Under the pieces are notes generated by a model that saw nothing but the letters and a program-made list of their open reading frames with translations, made no database searches and was not told the DNA's origin. This document shows positions 51,091 to 60,195 of a stretch of 64,000 bases of DNA, piece after piece. Within the stretch, counting starts at the first letter, position 1. Each line of letters opens with the position of its first letter. Made by a program: the position numbers and the translations under genes. This DNA comes from Flavobacterium sp. GTDB taxonomy: Bacteria > Bacteroidota > Bacteroidia > Flavobacteriales > Flavobacteriaceae. The DNA lies in assembly GCA_016721735.1 (NCBI GenBank), contig JADKHM010000015.1, positions 337,621-401,620 of the forward strand. Reading direction: 5' to 3'.

Positions 51091-52710
51091 ATGAAACATC
51101 TCATTCTTGTAGTATTCTTGTTATTTGCAGGCAATTTGTTTGCCCAAAAACCTATTTTTACTACCGCAAAAGTTAAAGCAGCCACCGTATATTTTAATTC
51201 TGTAGAGTTGGCGCAATCAACAACGGCATCACTTCCAAAAGGAACTAGTGAAATCGTCGTGAAAAATGTCGCTGATTATTTGAACGAAAACACCTTGCAA
51301 ATTGGAGCGCCATCTAATGTTACGGTGCTTTCCGTTCAGTTTACTAACAACTACATTTCTGAATATGAAATTGATGAAAAATCACCGATGATAAAAGCGG
51401 TTCGAGACAGCATTCGTTTGGTGGAAAAAGAAATTCAAAGAATTAATAATGCCAAAGAAACGGAAGTTAAAACCATTGAATTGCTTGACAAAAACCAGCA
51501 AGTTTCAGGCTTAAACTCCGGTTTGAATGTCGCTGAATTAATCAAATTGATGGCGTTTTATAAAACCAAAAGAAGTGAAAGTCGCAATGCGATTGATGGA
51601 TTAGAAGACCGCAGAATCAAATGTGTTGAAACCCTTTCAAGACTAAAAAATAAACTCGAAATCAATACCAAAAATGAAGAGAAAACCTCTCAAGGAAAAT
51701 TGATTATCCAAGTCATGAATGAAGTCGCAGGTGTTGTCGATTTTGACATCAACTATATTAGTAACAATGCTTCGTGGTCGCCTTTTTACGATTTGAGAGC
51801 AGATAATATTTCCTCTCCAATCAATATGATGTATAAAGCGCAGGTAGTTCAAAATACTGGGATTGATTGGAAGAAAGTGAAGCTGACTTTGTCTAGTGGC
51901 AATCCGAATCAGAACAATCAAGCGCCGATTTTGAATGCATGGTGGTTGCAATATCAAAATCAATATCAATATGAAAATTATAATCGTAAGGATCAAGTGA
52001 TGCGGAATCAAATTCAAAGTGTTGCTAGTGGTGTAGCTATTGAAGCTGATAAAGTAATGAATGCACCTTCAATTTCTAATTATACAACAGTAACTGAAAA
52101 CCAACTCAATATTTCCTTTGACATTGACATTCCCTATGATATTCTATCTAATGGGAAAGCTCATAGTGTAGCGCTAAAAGAACTACAATTGCCTTCAACT
52201 TACAAGTATTATGCGGCGCCGCGAGTTGAAAAAGAAGCGTTTTTATTGGCTGAAATTAGTGATTACTCGAAATACAACTTATTGCCAGGCGAAGCCAATA
52301 TTATCTTTGAAGGTTTGTATGTAGGAAAAACTTATATCAATGCTAATCAAACTTCAGACACATTGAATCTAAGCATGGGAAGAGACAAGAAAATCTCAAT
52401 CAAACGAGAAAAAGTAGTCGACAAATCTGGAACGAAATTTTTGTCTTCGAAAAAAGAGCAAACTTTTACCTACGATATTACGCTTAGAAATAATAAAAAA
52501 GAAGGGGTGCAACTTTTGCTAAAGGACCAATTCCCGCTAAGTCCAGACAAAGAAATCGAAGTGACTCTAAATGAAAGCAATGATGCAAAGGTCAATGCAG
52601 AAACCGGTATCCTCACTTGGGACTTAAATTTAAAGCCCAACGAAACTAAAAAAATACGCCTTAGTTATAAAGTAAAGTATCCTAAGGACAAAATCATCGG
52701 AAATTTGTAA
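51091..52710 (+). CDS. Exported DUF4139 (MuiA-like) protein
   Basis: The 539-residue product, from ATG 51091, has a signal peptide (HLILVVFLLFAGNLFAQ). It has the architecture of the mucoidy-inhibitor A family: an N-terminal DUF4140 domain (about 30-125, KVKAATVYFNSVELAQSTTA), a coiled coil (about 100-195, RDSIRLVEKEIQRINNAKET) and the C-terminal DUF4139 beta domain (about 205-539, NNASWSPFYDLRADNISSPI and PLSPDKEIEVTL). An Asn/Gln/Tyr-rich loop (YQNQYQYENYN) and a lower-complexity stretch interrupt the middle. The reading from 51061 adds ten residues before the signal and is rejected. Function is unknown; it is probably periplasmic. Confidence 0.85.
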   Translation: MKHLILVVFLLFAGNLFAQKPIFTTAKVKAATVYFNSVELAQSTTASLPKGTSEIVVKNVADYLNENTLQIGAPSNVTVLSVQFTNNYISEYEIDEKSPMIKAVRDSIRLVEKEIQRINNAKETEVKTIELLDKNQQVSGLNSGLNVAELIKLMAFYKTKRSESRNAIDGLEDRRIKCVETLSRLKNKLEINTKNEEKTSQGKLIIQVMNEVAGVVDFDINYISNNASWSPFYDLRADNISSPINMMYKAQVVQNTGIDWKKVKLTLSSGNPNQNNQAPILNAWWLQYQNQYQYENYNRKDQVMRNQIQSVASGVAIEADKVMNAPSISNYTTVTENQLNISFDIDIPYDILSNGKAHSVALKELQLPSTYKYYAAPRVEKEAFLLAEISDYSKYNLLPGEANIIFEGLYVGKTYINANQTSDTLNLSMGRDKKISIKREKVVDKSGTKFLSSKKEQTFTYDITLRNNKKEGVQLLLKDQFPLSPDKEIEVTLNESNDAKVNAETGILTWDLNLKPNETKKIRLSYKVKYPKDKIIGNL

Positions 52711-52811
52711 TTTCTCGTTTGCATATTCTCAATAAGTAATTAACAATTATAAAGTTAGGGTTTCAAATCATTTATTTATATTTACCGTCCAAAACAAAAT
52801 AAACAAATGCT

Positions 52812-54179
52812 ATGAAACAAATCTTTACTTTTCTAACTGTACTTTTGAGTTCTTTTTCGTTCGCTCAAAGTATTAATATTTCACCGTTCGCTACAGGATT
52901 TTCAAATCCAGTCGACATTGCACATCCTGTAAATGACTCCCGTTTATTTGTAGTACAAAAAACAGGATTGATTCGAATTCTAACTGACACTGGAGCCATT
53001 AATACCACGCCATTCCTAAATTTATCATCGCTATTACCTAATCCACTAAGCAATGAACAAGGCTTATTGGGTTTGGCTTTTCATCCGAATTATTCAGGGA
53101 ATGGTTATTTTTATGTAAACTATACCAACACTTCCGGGAATACGGTAATTGCACGATATACGGTTTCTTCTAATCCAAACATTGCGGATGCAGCTAGCGC
53201 AACTATCTTGCTAACCATAACACAACCATATTCAAATCACAACGGTGGCAGTGTAAAGTTTGGGCCTGATGGATTTTTATACATCGGAATGGGAGATGGT
53301 GGAAGCGCCGGAGATCCAGGAAATAGAGCGCAAAACATCAATGAAAACTTAGGAAAAATATTGCGCATCGATGTAGATTCTGGTTCGCCATACGGCATTC
53401 CCGCAGACAATCCTTATGCTGGAGATATTCCAGGAAACGACGAGATTTGGGCCATCGGAGTGCGTAACCCTTGGAAATTCAACTTTGATAGTTTTACTGG
53501 TGATTTATGGATTGGAGATGTGGGTCAAAATCAAATAGAAGAAATTGATCATGTAGCTGCTCCATTAACGCCTGGACTGAATTTCGGTTGGAAATGTTAT
53601 GAAGGAAATAGCGTTTATTCTAATTGTACAGGAACAAACTATACCTTTCCTGTAGCACAATACACTCATACTGGCGGCGCTTGCTCAATATCAGGAGGCT
53701 ACGTTTACCGCGGATCATTATATCCAAATCTATTTGGAAAGTACCTATTTGCTGATTACTGTAATAACAAAATTGGATATATCAACGATGCTGGAACTAT
53801 TGTCTGGACTAGCGCCTTTACCGGAACCAACTTCACCACTTTCGGCCAAGATCTAAACGGCGAAATGTATGTTGCTGGGGCAAGCAGTGGTGTTATTTAT
53901 AAGATTGTAGACACTTCTTTGGCTACAAATAGTTTTGATAAAGACAAATTTGAATTGTATCCAAATCCAGCAAGTACTGAAGTTTATTTAAAAACAAAAG
54001 GATTACAATTTCCTGCAACAGTAACTGTAGTTGATGCTACAGGGAAAACGGTGATGCAGCAAACGGTAGACTCGGATGCAACTGCACTATCAATTGGTAA
54101 TTTGCAGGTTGGCTTATATATCGTTTCGATTAAGGATCAAGCTGGTTTGAGTATCAGTTCGAAATTATCTGTTAAATAA
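52812..54179 (+). CDS. PQQ-type sugar dehydrogenase with T9SS sorting domain
   Basis: The 455-residue secreted protein has a signal peptide (QIFTFLTVLLSSFSFAQ). A six-bladed beta-propeller of the soluble glucose/sorbosone dehydrogenase family follows (about 25-365): GFSNPVDIAHPVNDSRLFVV, EQGLLGLAFHPNYSGNGYFYV, HNGGSVKFGPDGFLYIGMGDG, GVRNPWKFNFD and YVYRGSLYPNLFGKYLFADY. The histidine and aspartate segments that bind PQQ and calcium are recognisable. A T9SS type A tail follows (FELYPNPASTEVYLKT to LQVGLYIVSIKDQ). It should oxidise aldoses at the cell surface if PQQ is available; PQQ genes are not in the window. The upstream region has TATATTTA at about 52774, close to the -7 consensus. Confidence 0.88.
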   Translation: MKQIFTFLTVLLSSFSFAQSINISPFATGFSNPVDIAHPVNDSRLFVVQKTGLIRILTDTGAINTTPFLNLSSLLPNPLSNEQGLLGLAFHPNYSGNGYFYVNYTNTSGNTVIARYTVSSNPNIADAASATILLTITQPYSNHNGGSVKFGPDGFLYIGMGDGGSAGDPGNRAQNINENLGKILRIDVDSGSPYGIPADNPYAGDIPGNDEIWAIGVRNPWKFNFDSFTGDLWIGDVGQNQIEEIDHVAAPLTPGLNFGWKCYEGNSVYSNCTGTNYTFPVAQYTHTGGACSISGGYVYRGSLYPNLFGKYLFADYCNNKIGYINDAGTIVWTSAFTGTNFTTFGQDLNGEMYVAGASSGVIYKIVDTSLATNSFDKDKFELYPNPASTEVYLKTKGLQFPATVTVVDATGKTVMQQTVDSDATALSIGNLQVGLYIVSIKDQAGLSISSKLSVK

Positions 54180-54201
54180 AAAGCATTTCGCTACAAAAAA
54201 A

Positions 54202-54250
54202 CGAAGCCGCATAAGAATTAATTCCTTTGCGACTTCGTGTCTTTGTGGCA
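54202..54250. repeat. CGCAAAG-type short repeat with hairpin
   Basis: The arms CGAAGCCGCA and TGCGACTTCG (9 of 10 complementary) sit between two converging genes, followed by TGTCTTTGTGG. The wording CTTTGCGACTTCGTGTCTTT is a form of the CGCAAAG repeat also seen at 63314-63345. It may double as a weak terminator. Confidence 0.55.
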
Positions 54251-54256
54251 ATTCCT

Positions 54257-55216
54257 TTATAACTGATTCAACATCTTAGAAATTTCATCCAACTTTGGTG
54301 TTAGAATAATTTCGATTCTACGGTTTTTGGCTTTCCCATCTGCAGAAGAATTGCTCGCTATAGGCGCATATTCACTTCTTCCTGCTGCCGTAAGATTCTG
54401 TTGGTTGATGCCTTTGTTTTCTCCAAGAATATTGACAATTACAGTGGCTCTTTTCGTCGACAAATCCCAATTGTCTGCTATAGGACCAGAACCATTGAAA
54501 GCGTCATCATCTGTATGTCCTTCTATCAGCACTGCAATATCAGGATTGGCTTCTAAGACTTTTCCAACTTCCACAACGGCGCGTCTTCCTTCTGCTCCCA
54601 CGGCCCAGCTTCCGGAACTAAACAACAATTTGTTTTCCATAGACACGTAGACTTTACCGTTTTTCTGTTGCACGGTTAATCCTTTTCCTTCAAAACTATT
54701 GAGCGCACTCGACAAGGTTTCTTTTAATTTTTTCATGTTGGCATCTTTCGCAGCCATCAAACTTTCTAGTTCTTCCAATCGTTGTGAACTAGCTTGAAGA
54801 TCGGTCTTTACTTTATTCAACCGATTTTGTTCTGCGGTCAACGCTTTTTCTTTGGCATCCAATTGACTTAGCAACTCTCTGTTTTTACTCATATTAGCTT
54901 GCAAGGCGTCATTACTATTTTTCTCTAAAGCGGCGTACGAAGCTTGCATGGCTTTGTAATTGTTGTTGGCTGCGTTGTAATCGGCTAGATTTTTATCGCG
55001 TTCTAATCGTGTGTCGCTCAATTCACTTTTGATGGCGTCGTAGGCCATTTCCATATCTGCCTTCGATTTGATGCAATCGTCGGTCTCGTCTTGAATGCGG
55101 CGATTTTCTTTTTTGAGATCGGCGTATTTATTTTCGAGATCTTGGTAGACTTTCTTGGTAACGCAAGACGATGTCAATAAGAGTAAACTGAGTAAAAATG
55201 CAAGCGTATTTTTCAT
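54257..55216 (-). CDS. OmpA-family lipoprotein with coiled coil
   Basis: The 319-residue product has a lipoprotein signal (AFLLSLLLLTSSCVTKK, cysteine at residue 18). A long coiled coil follows (about 20-185, with heptads such as NKYADLKKENRRIQDE and ELLSQLDAKEKALTAEQNRL). The C-terminal OmpA-like peptidoglycan-binding domain (about 195-310) has NKLLFSSGSWAVGAEGRRAV, LIEGHTDDDAF, LSTKRATVIVNIL and RSEYAPIASN. The TD-x10-LS-x2-RA-type pattern and arginine of the peptidoglycan-binding motif are present. It should link the outer membrane to the cell wall. Confidence 0.92.
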   Translation of the reverse strand: MKNTLAFLLSLLLLTSSCVTKKVYQDLENKYADLKKENRRIQDETDDCIKSKADMEMAYDAIKSELSDTRLERDKNLADYNAANNNYKAMQASYAALEKNSNDALQANMSKNRELLSQLDAKEKALTAEQNRLNKVKTDLQASSQRLEELESLMAAKDANMKKLKETLSSALNSFEGKGLTVQQKNGKVYVSMENKLLFSSGSWAVGAEGRRAVVEVGKVLEANPDIAVLIEGHTDDDAFNGSGPIADNWDLSTKRATVIVNILGENKGINQQNLTAAGRSEYAPIASNSSADGKAKNRRIEIILTPKLDEISKMLNQL

Positions 55217-55259
55217 AATTAATTAATTGATTATCTATTGATATGTCATTGTATTCAGG

Positions 55260-55399
55260 TGCCTAGCCCTGATGGCAGCGGCATCCTTTTTATGCTGAAC
55301 TCGTTTCAGTATCTTTTTGTATTACTTCGTTTCTGTATGTTGAGATGCTGAAACGAGTTCAGCATAAAAAGATAGAGCGAACAGCAGGTTCCCGGCTCC
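55260..55399 (+). repeat. Dispersed TAGCCC element, copy 5 (with nested palindrome)
   Basis: The outer ends are TGCCTAGCCCTGATGGCAGC and AGAGCGAACAGCAGGTTCCC. The inside is a long palindrome with arms TATGCTGAACTCGTTTCAG and CTGAAACGAGTTCAGCATA. Between the arms lies a 40-base centre with CTTTTTGTATTACTTCG. It lies between the OmpA and exonuclease genes (both - strand), pointing against them. Confidence 0.85.
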
Positions 55400-55401
55400 T
55401 C

Positions 55402-56163
55402 TTAATTTATCTCCACCATGGTCGGGCAATGGTCGGAATGCTTTGCATCTGGCAGAATTACGGCTCTTTTAATCCTATTTCTTAGAGGCTCGCTCACCAA
55501 GCAATAATCGATGCGCCAGCCTTTGTTGTTGCCTCTGGCGCCCGCGCGGTAACTCCACCACGTGTAATTGTCGGGCTCTTTATTTAACATTCTAAAACTA
55601 TCGATGAAGCCACTTTTCATAAAATTGTCGAGCCAAGCGCGTTCTTCGGGCAAAAATCCAGACACGGTTCTGTTGCGAATCGGGTCGTGTATGTCGATGG
55701 CTTCGTGACAAATATTGTAGTCGCCACAGATGATTAGATTGGGGATTTCCTCTTTAAGTTGGTTGATATAGTTTTGAAAATCATCCATATACATAAACTT
55801 ATGGTCGAGGCGATCGATGTTGGTTCCCGAGGGTAAATACAAACTCATTACGGAAAAATCGTCAAAATCGATGCGAAGATTTCTACCTTCAAAATCCATA
55901 TGGGCGATGCCGGTTCCGAATTGAACATTATTCGGTTTTACTTTGGATAAAATAGCCACACCACTGTAACCTTTTTTCTCGGCGGGAAACCAAAAATGAT
56001 AGGGATAACCCGCTAGTTCAAAATCAAGTAATGGAATTTGCTCTGGCGTTGCTTTGATTTCTTGTAGGCAAATCACATCTGGATTGGCTTGTTGCAACCA
56101 AGTGAGGAAACCTTTGGAGATGGCAGCTCGAATTCCGTTGACGTTGTAAGAAATAATTTTCAT
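55402..56163 (-). CDS. xth: Exodeoxyribonuclease III
   Basis: This is an AP endonuclease and 3'-5' exonuclease for base-excision repair. The 253-residue product has the endonuclease/exonuclease/phosphatase motifs: ISYNVNGIRAAISKGF, CLQEIKATPEQIP (metal-binding glutamate), SGVAILSK, LIICGDYNICHEAIDIHDP (GD-N) and the terminal DAKHSDHCPTMVEI (catalytic DH). The RIDYCLVS segment is also typical. It is full length and functional by motif content. The 238 bases to the next gene upstream hold the divergent start region. Confidence 0.96.
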   Translation of the reverse strand: MKIISYNVNGIRAAISKGFLTWLQQANPDVICLQEIKATPEQIPLLDFELAGYPYHFWFPAEKKGYSGVAILSKVKPNNVQFGTGIAHMDFEGRNLRIDFDDFSVMSLYLPSGTNIDRLDHKFMYMDDFQNYINQLKEEIPNLIICGDYNICHEAIDIHDPIRNRTVSGFLPEERAWLDNFMKSGFIDSFRMLNKEPDNYTWWSYRAGARGNNKGWRIDYCLVSEPLRNRIKRAVILPDAKHSDHCPTMVEIN

Positions 56164-56264
56164 CGAAGGCGTTTATTTTTAGTCTTTCAAATGTAATAAA
56201 AAAGGATAAAGTAAAATGGAGTTTTTTGCTATCTTTGTTTCTGTCTCGATAAACAAATACAAAC

Positions 56265-58082
56265 ATGGGTTTAGTTACCGCAAAGGAAGTCGCCAAAGCA
56301 ATACACGCCGATAAATATGGGGTTTTAGGAACTTTTGCTGGTTGGTTATTGATGAAAGTACTTAAAATTTCTACCCTCAATGATATTTACGACAGGAATA
56401 AGCACTTGCAAGATGTGCCGTTTCTGAACGCCATTTTGGACGAATTTCAAATCAAATTTGAAATACCTGAAGAAGATTTCAAACGTTTGCCTAAAGACGG
56501 TGCTTATATCACGATTTCCAATCATCCGTTGGGCGGCATTGACGGGATTTTGTTGTTGAAATTGATGTTGGAGCGCGAACCGAATTTTAAGATTATTGCT
56601 AATTTCCTGTTGCATCGCATCGACCCATTGAAGCCCTATATTATGCCGGTGAATCCTTTTGAAAACTTGAAAAACGCGAAATCAAGTGTGATTGGTATCA
56701 AAGAAACCTTACGTCATTTGAGCGATGGAAAGCCTTTAGGGATGTTTCCTGCTGGAGAAGTTTCTACTTATAAAGACGGAAAATTGATGGTGGATAAAGT
56801 ATGGGAAGAAGGCGCAATTAAAGTCATTCGCAAAGCGCAAGTGCCTGTGGTTCCGATTTATTTTCACGCCAAGAACAGTCGATTGTTTTATTTCCTTTCG
56901 AGCTTAAATCCGACTTTGAGAACGGCGAAACTTCCTTCAGAATTGCTGACGCAAAAAGATCGTGTGATTAAAGTTCGTATCGGAAAACCCATATCTGTTG
57001 CCGAGCAAAATGAGCATAAAACCACGGAAGAATACTCTGAGTTTTTGAGAAAGAAAACCTATATGTTGGCGAATTCCTTTGAAAAGGACGTGCCGTTTTT
57101 GTCGGCTCCGAATCTCAATAATCTGAAACTTCCTAGAAGTCCAAAAGAAATTGCAACGCCTGCCAATCACGAAAAAATGGTGGCCGAGGTTGCTAGTTTG
57201 AGAAACTCAGATTCGAGGTTGACACACAGTAAAAACTACGAAGTGTTTTTTACCGAAGCGCATAAAATCCCGAACATTCTACATGAAATTGGACGATTGC
57301 GTGAAGTGACTTTTAGAGAAATTGGAGAAGGAACCAACAACTCCCTCGACTTAGATAAATACGATCAATACTACCACCATTTGTTTTTGTGGGATGAGGA
57401 AGCACAGCAAATTGCCGGTGCGTATCGTATGGGATTGGGTTCTGAGATTTTTCCAAAATATGGCATTGACGGGTTTTATCTGCAGGAATTATTTCGATTT
57501 GAGCCCGAATTGCATGATATGATGAGCAAGTCGATAGAAATGGGAAGGGCTTTTATCTCTAAAGAATACCAATTGAAACCGATGCCATTGTTCTTATTGT
57601 GGAAAGGAATTGTACACACGACGCTGCACCATCCGGAACATAAATTTTTGATTGGTGGTGTCAGCATTAGCAATCAGTTTACGGATTTCTCTAAATCACT
57701 GATGATTGAATTTATGAAATCGCATTATTACGATCCTTATATCGCGCAATATATTCATCCCAAAAAGGAATTTCGAGTGAAGTTGAAAGATGCTGATAAG
57801 GACTTTATTTTTGATGAAGCCGAAGCTGATTTGATCAAATTCGATAAGATTATCGACGAAATCGAACCGGGCACTTTGCGTCTTCCGGTATTGATTAAGA
57901 AATACATCAAGCAAAACGCGCGAGTGGTCGCATTTAATGTAGATCCGCTGTTCAACAATGCAATAGATGGGTTGATGTATATTCGAATTGCCGACTTGCC
58001 AGAAAGTACGATGAAACCAGTAATGGAAGAATTTCAGGCGGAATTGGAGCGGAAATTAGCGGAAAAAGGCGAAAAGATTTAA
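56265..58082 (+). CDS. olsF: Bifunctional acyltransferase, OlsF-like (ornithine-lipid type)
   Basis: The 605-residue product has two acyltransferase halves. The N-terminal half (about 60-270) is a PlsC-type phosphate/hemolysin-family acyltransferase with N86-H87 in TISNHPLGGIDGILL and GMFPAGEVSTYKDG. The C-terminal half (about 315-530) is a GNAT-like acyl-ACP N-acyltransferase with REVTFREIGEGTNNSLDLDK, YDQYYHHLFLWDEE and IAGAYRMGLGSEIF, as in OlsB/hemolysin proteins. This arrangement is that of OlsF, reported to make ornithine lipid in some Gammaproteobacteria and in Flavobacterium. A tail of about 75 residues resembles no known domain. The symbol is by family resemblance; glycine or serinolipid synthesis is an alternative. 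Confidence 0.8.
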   Translation: MGLVTAKEVAKAIHADKYGVLGTFAGWLLMKVLKISTLNDIYDRNKHLQDVPFLNAILDEFQIKFEIPEEDFKRLPKDGAYITISNHPLGGIDGILLLKLMLEREPNFKIIANFLLHRIDPLKPYIMPVNPFENLKNAKSSVIGIKETLRHLSDGKPLGMFPAGEVSTYKDGKLMVDKVWEEGAIKVIRKAQVPVVPIYFHAKNSRLFYFLSSLNPTLRTAKLPSELLTQKDRVIKVRIGKPISVAEQNEHKTTEEYSEFLRKKTYMLANSFEKDVPFLSAPNLNNLKLPRSPKEIATPANHEKMVAEVASLRNSDSRLTHSKNYEVFFTEAHKIPNILHEIGRLREVTFREIGEGTNNSLDLDKYDQYYHHLFLWDEEAQQIAGAYRMGLGSEIFPKYGIDGFYLQELFRFEPELHDMMSKSIEMGRAFISKEYQLKPMPLFLLWKGIVHTTLHHPEHKFLIGGVSISNQFTDFSKSLMIEFMKSHYYDPYIAQYIHPKKEFRVKLKDADKDFIFDEAEADLIKFDKIIDEIEPGTLRLPVLIKKYIKQNARVVAFNVDPLFNNAIDGLMYIRIADLPESTMKPVMEEFQAELERKLAEKGEKI

Positions 58083-58092
58083 ATCTAGATAC

Positions 58093-58467
58093 TTACTGAA
58101 TTCGCCAAGGCGGGTTTTTCCTATTAACCCCTGCGTAATACAATATCAATTGATTGTTATCGAGATCTTTAAGTCGCGCTTCACGCCACAACCAAGGTTT
58201 GTCGTTGGGCAATTCTTCAAATTCAAAACCTTTTGCGAGGAGTTCATTTACCTTATCATCGAGACAATCGACTTCAAAATAAATCCAAGTGGTGTTATTA
58301 TTTTGCTGATCTGATTGATGTAATGAAAAAGTGGCGTCATGGTTCGGGCATTCGAATCTGGCGTAGGTTGGAAGTGATTTAACAATTAATCGCAAACCTA
58401 ATAGCTCATAAAATTCAATTGATTTTTCTACATCGCAAACCGCAACCGTGATTTGATTGAGATTCAT
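58093..58467 (-). CDS. VOC (glyoxalase-like) superfamily protein
   Basis: The 124-residue product has one vicinal-oxygen-chelate domain: LNQITVAVCDVEKSIEFYEL at the start, FSLHQSDQ, WIYFEVDCLDDKVNELLAKG and LKDLDNNQLILYYAG at the end. The final LYYAG offers the position of a metal-binding glutamate in other members, but the sequence here is not decisive. The substrate is unknown; relatives act in glyoxalase, dioxygenase or antibiotic-resistance reactions. It ends 10 bases from the converging acyltransferase gene and is overlapped by one base with the TM2 gene upstream. Confidence 0.88.
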   Translation of the reverse strand: MNLNQITVAVCDVEKSIEFYELLGLRLIVKSLPTYARFECPNHDATFSLHQSDQQNNNTTWIYFEVDCLDDKVNELLAKGFEFEELPNDKPWLWREARLKDLDNNQLILYYAGVNRKNPPWRIQ

Positions 58468-58754
58468 TAAAACCAGCCTTTCTTATTCTCCTGATACGTG
58501 TGATAAAATTCCTCATCTGTTTTGGTCAGATAGATGATTCCTTCAATCAGTCCAATAAAACTACCGGCAATGCCACAGGTAATAATTGAAAGCAAAATTT
58601 GAATAATACCTTCTGTGGTGTATCCTAAAATAAATTTGTGAATACCCAATCCTCCGAATAATATCCCAAGAATACCAGCAACAATTTTCTTGTTTTCAGG
58701 TTTAAATTGCGGTTGTTGAGGTTGGTTCCATGCTTCAAATTTTGTGTTTTCCAT
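58467..58754 (-). CDS. TM2 domain membrane protein
   Basis: The 95-residue product contains a TM2 domain: VAGILGILFGGLGIHKFILG, then YTTEGIIQILLSIITCGIAG, with two transmembrane helices separated by a short loop and a conserved aromatic/histidine segment. The N-terminal 25 residues are polar and rich in Pro and Gln (QPQQPQFKPENKK). The C-terminus DEEFYHTYQENKKGWF is charged. TM2 proteins are common in bacteria with unknown function. The stop overlaps the next start by one base (58467), so it is cotranscribed with the VOC gene. Confidence 0.88.
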   Translation of the reverse strand: MENTKFEAWNQPQQPQFKPENKKIVAGILGILFGGLGIHKFILGYTTEGIIQILLSIITCGIAGSFIGLIEGIIYLTKTDEEFYHTYQENKKGWF

Positions 58755-58794
58755 GACCGTTGTTTGTTAGATTGACTCCATAAAAATATGAAAT

Positions 58795-60144
58795 TTATTG
58801 AAACACACTATCAACAGGTTCCCAAAGTTCTATTTTGTTGCCCTCTGGATCGAGAATCCAACCGAATTTTCCGTAGTCGTACGTTTCCATCTCCCCAACG
58901 ATTGTTACACCTTCTTCTGCTAGATTTCGCAAAAGCACTTCAAGATTCGCTACTCTGAAATTTTGCATGAATTGTTTTTCGCTAGGTTGAAAATAAGTTG
59001 TGTCATTTTTAAAAGGTGACCATTGGGTGGAACAATCATTCCCATTTCTATCTTTCCACCAAAATGTCGAACCATAATCATCGGTTTTGAAACCGAGATG
59101 TTTACCATACCAAGCAACCAACTCCTTTGGATTTGCTGATTTAAAAAATACGCCGCCGATTCCGGTTACACGAACTTCTTCGGTATTTACCGTTTCGCTT
59201 CCGAAGTATTTTTCTTTGATTTTGTCGACGATTACTTGTGCTAAGCTTTGTTGACTTTCGACTGTCCAACCGGCGATATGTGGCGTCAACAAAACATTTT
59301 TGGATTGCAATAAGTATTGATAAGCCTCAGGCAAAGCAGCGGCATTGAGTGTTTCAAAAGATAGATTTTCGTATTCAATCACATCCAATCCGGCGCCCAG
59401 AATTTTTCCGTTTTTCAAAGCTTCTGTCAAGTCTGATGTCACCACATTTTTTCCTCTTGAAGTGTTGAGTAGCCAAAACGGCTTTTGAAAAGCGTTGATG
59501 AAATCTCGATTGACAAGTCCGTTGGTTTCTGGTGTCCACGGAATATGCAAACTCAAAACATCTGCTTTTTGCTGTAATTCTGCTAGTGCAACTTGTTTGG
59601 CATTGGCATCTCCTATTCCGGTTTGAATATCGTAAAACAGCACTTCAACCTCAAAACCTCGTAACTTTTTCGCGAAGGATTTGCCCATATTCCCGTAACC
59701 GATGATGCCGATTGTTTTTCCGTCGAGTTCGTGACCGCGATTGCTTTCTCGGTTTCGCTGTCCGTTTCGCACTTCAGAATCTGCCACATTAAGATTGTTA
59801 AAAAGTGACAAAAGCATAGCCAACGTATGTTCGCCTACGGCATTCCGATTGCCTTCTGGCGCTGCAATGAGTGTGATATTTTTGGAAGTTGCGTATTCAC
59901 AATCGATGCTTTCTAGACCGGCGCCAACTCGGGCGATAAACTGCAGATTTATTGCTTTGTCTATAAACGTTTTATCAATATTGAATCGACTGCGAATGAC
60001 AATTCCATGATAGTTGTGAATTATAGACTCGATAACTTCTTTGGATGACGTAAAATCTTCATCATTGATAAACCCTAAGGATTCCAATTGTTGTTTGAGA
60101 ATTGGATGATTGCTGTCGATGTGGAGGATTTTGGTTGTTGGCAT
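58795..60144 (-). CDS. D-2-hydroxyacid dehydrogenase fused to a VOC domain
   Basis: The 449-residue product has two parts. Residues 1-315 form a complete NAD-dependent D-2-hydroxyacid dehydrogenase (SerA/GyaR type): RVGAGLESIDC, the Rossmann loop GIIGYGNMGKSFAKK, LNTSRGKNVV (arginine), GLDVIEYENL and the catalytic histidine in LTPHIAGWTVES. Residues about 325-449 form a VOC domain: VTGIGGVFFKSANPKELVAW, GNDCSTQWSPF, FRVANLEVLLRNLAEEGV and DPEGNKIELWEP. The linker KEKYFGSETVNTEEVRV has no methionine that would suggest two separate starts. Such a fusion is unusual to my knowledge. The dehydrogenase could act on phosphoglycerate, hydroxypyruvate or another keto acid. It may be a genuine fusion or a lost stop codon. 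Confidence 0.88.
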   Translation of the reverse strand: MPTTKILHIDSNHPILKQQLESLGFINDEDFTSSKEVIESIIHNYHGIVIRSRFNIDKTFIDKAINLQFIARVGAGLESIDCEYATSKNITLIAAPEGNRNAVGEHTLAMLLSLFNNLNVADSEVRNGQRNRESNRGHELDGKTIGIIGYGNMGKSFAKKLRGFEVEVLFYDIQTGIGDANAKQVALAELQQKADVLSLHIPWTPETNGLVNRDFINAFQKPFWLLNTSRGKNVVTSDLTEALKNGKILGAGLDVIEYENLSFETLNAAALPEAYQYLLQSKNVLLTPHIAGWTVESQQSLAQVIVDKIKEKYFGSETVNTEEVRVTGIGGVFFKSANPKELVAWYGKHLGFKTDDYGSTFWWKDRNGNDCSTQWSPFKNDTTYFQPSEKQFMQNFRVANLEVLLRNLAEEGVTIVGEMETYDYGKFGWILDPEGNKIELWEPVDSVFQ

Positions 60145-60195
60145 AGTGGATTGACCTTGAAAGTTGATTCAAAAATACGATTTTGATTTGGAATC

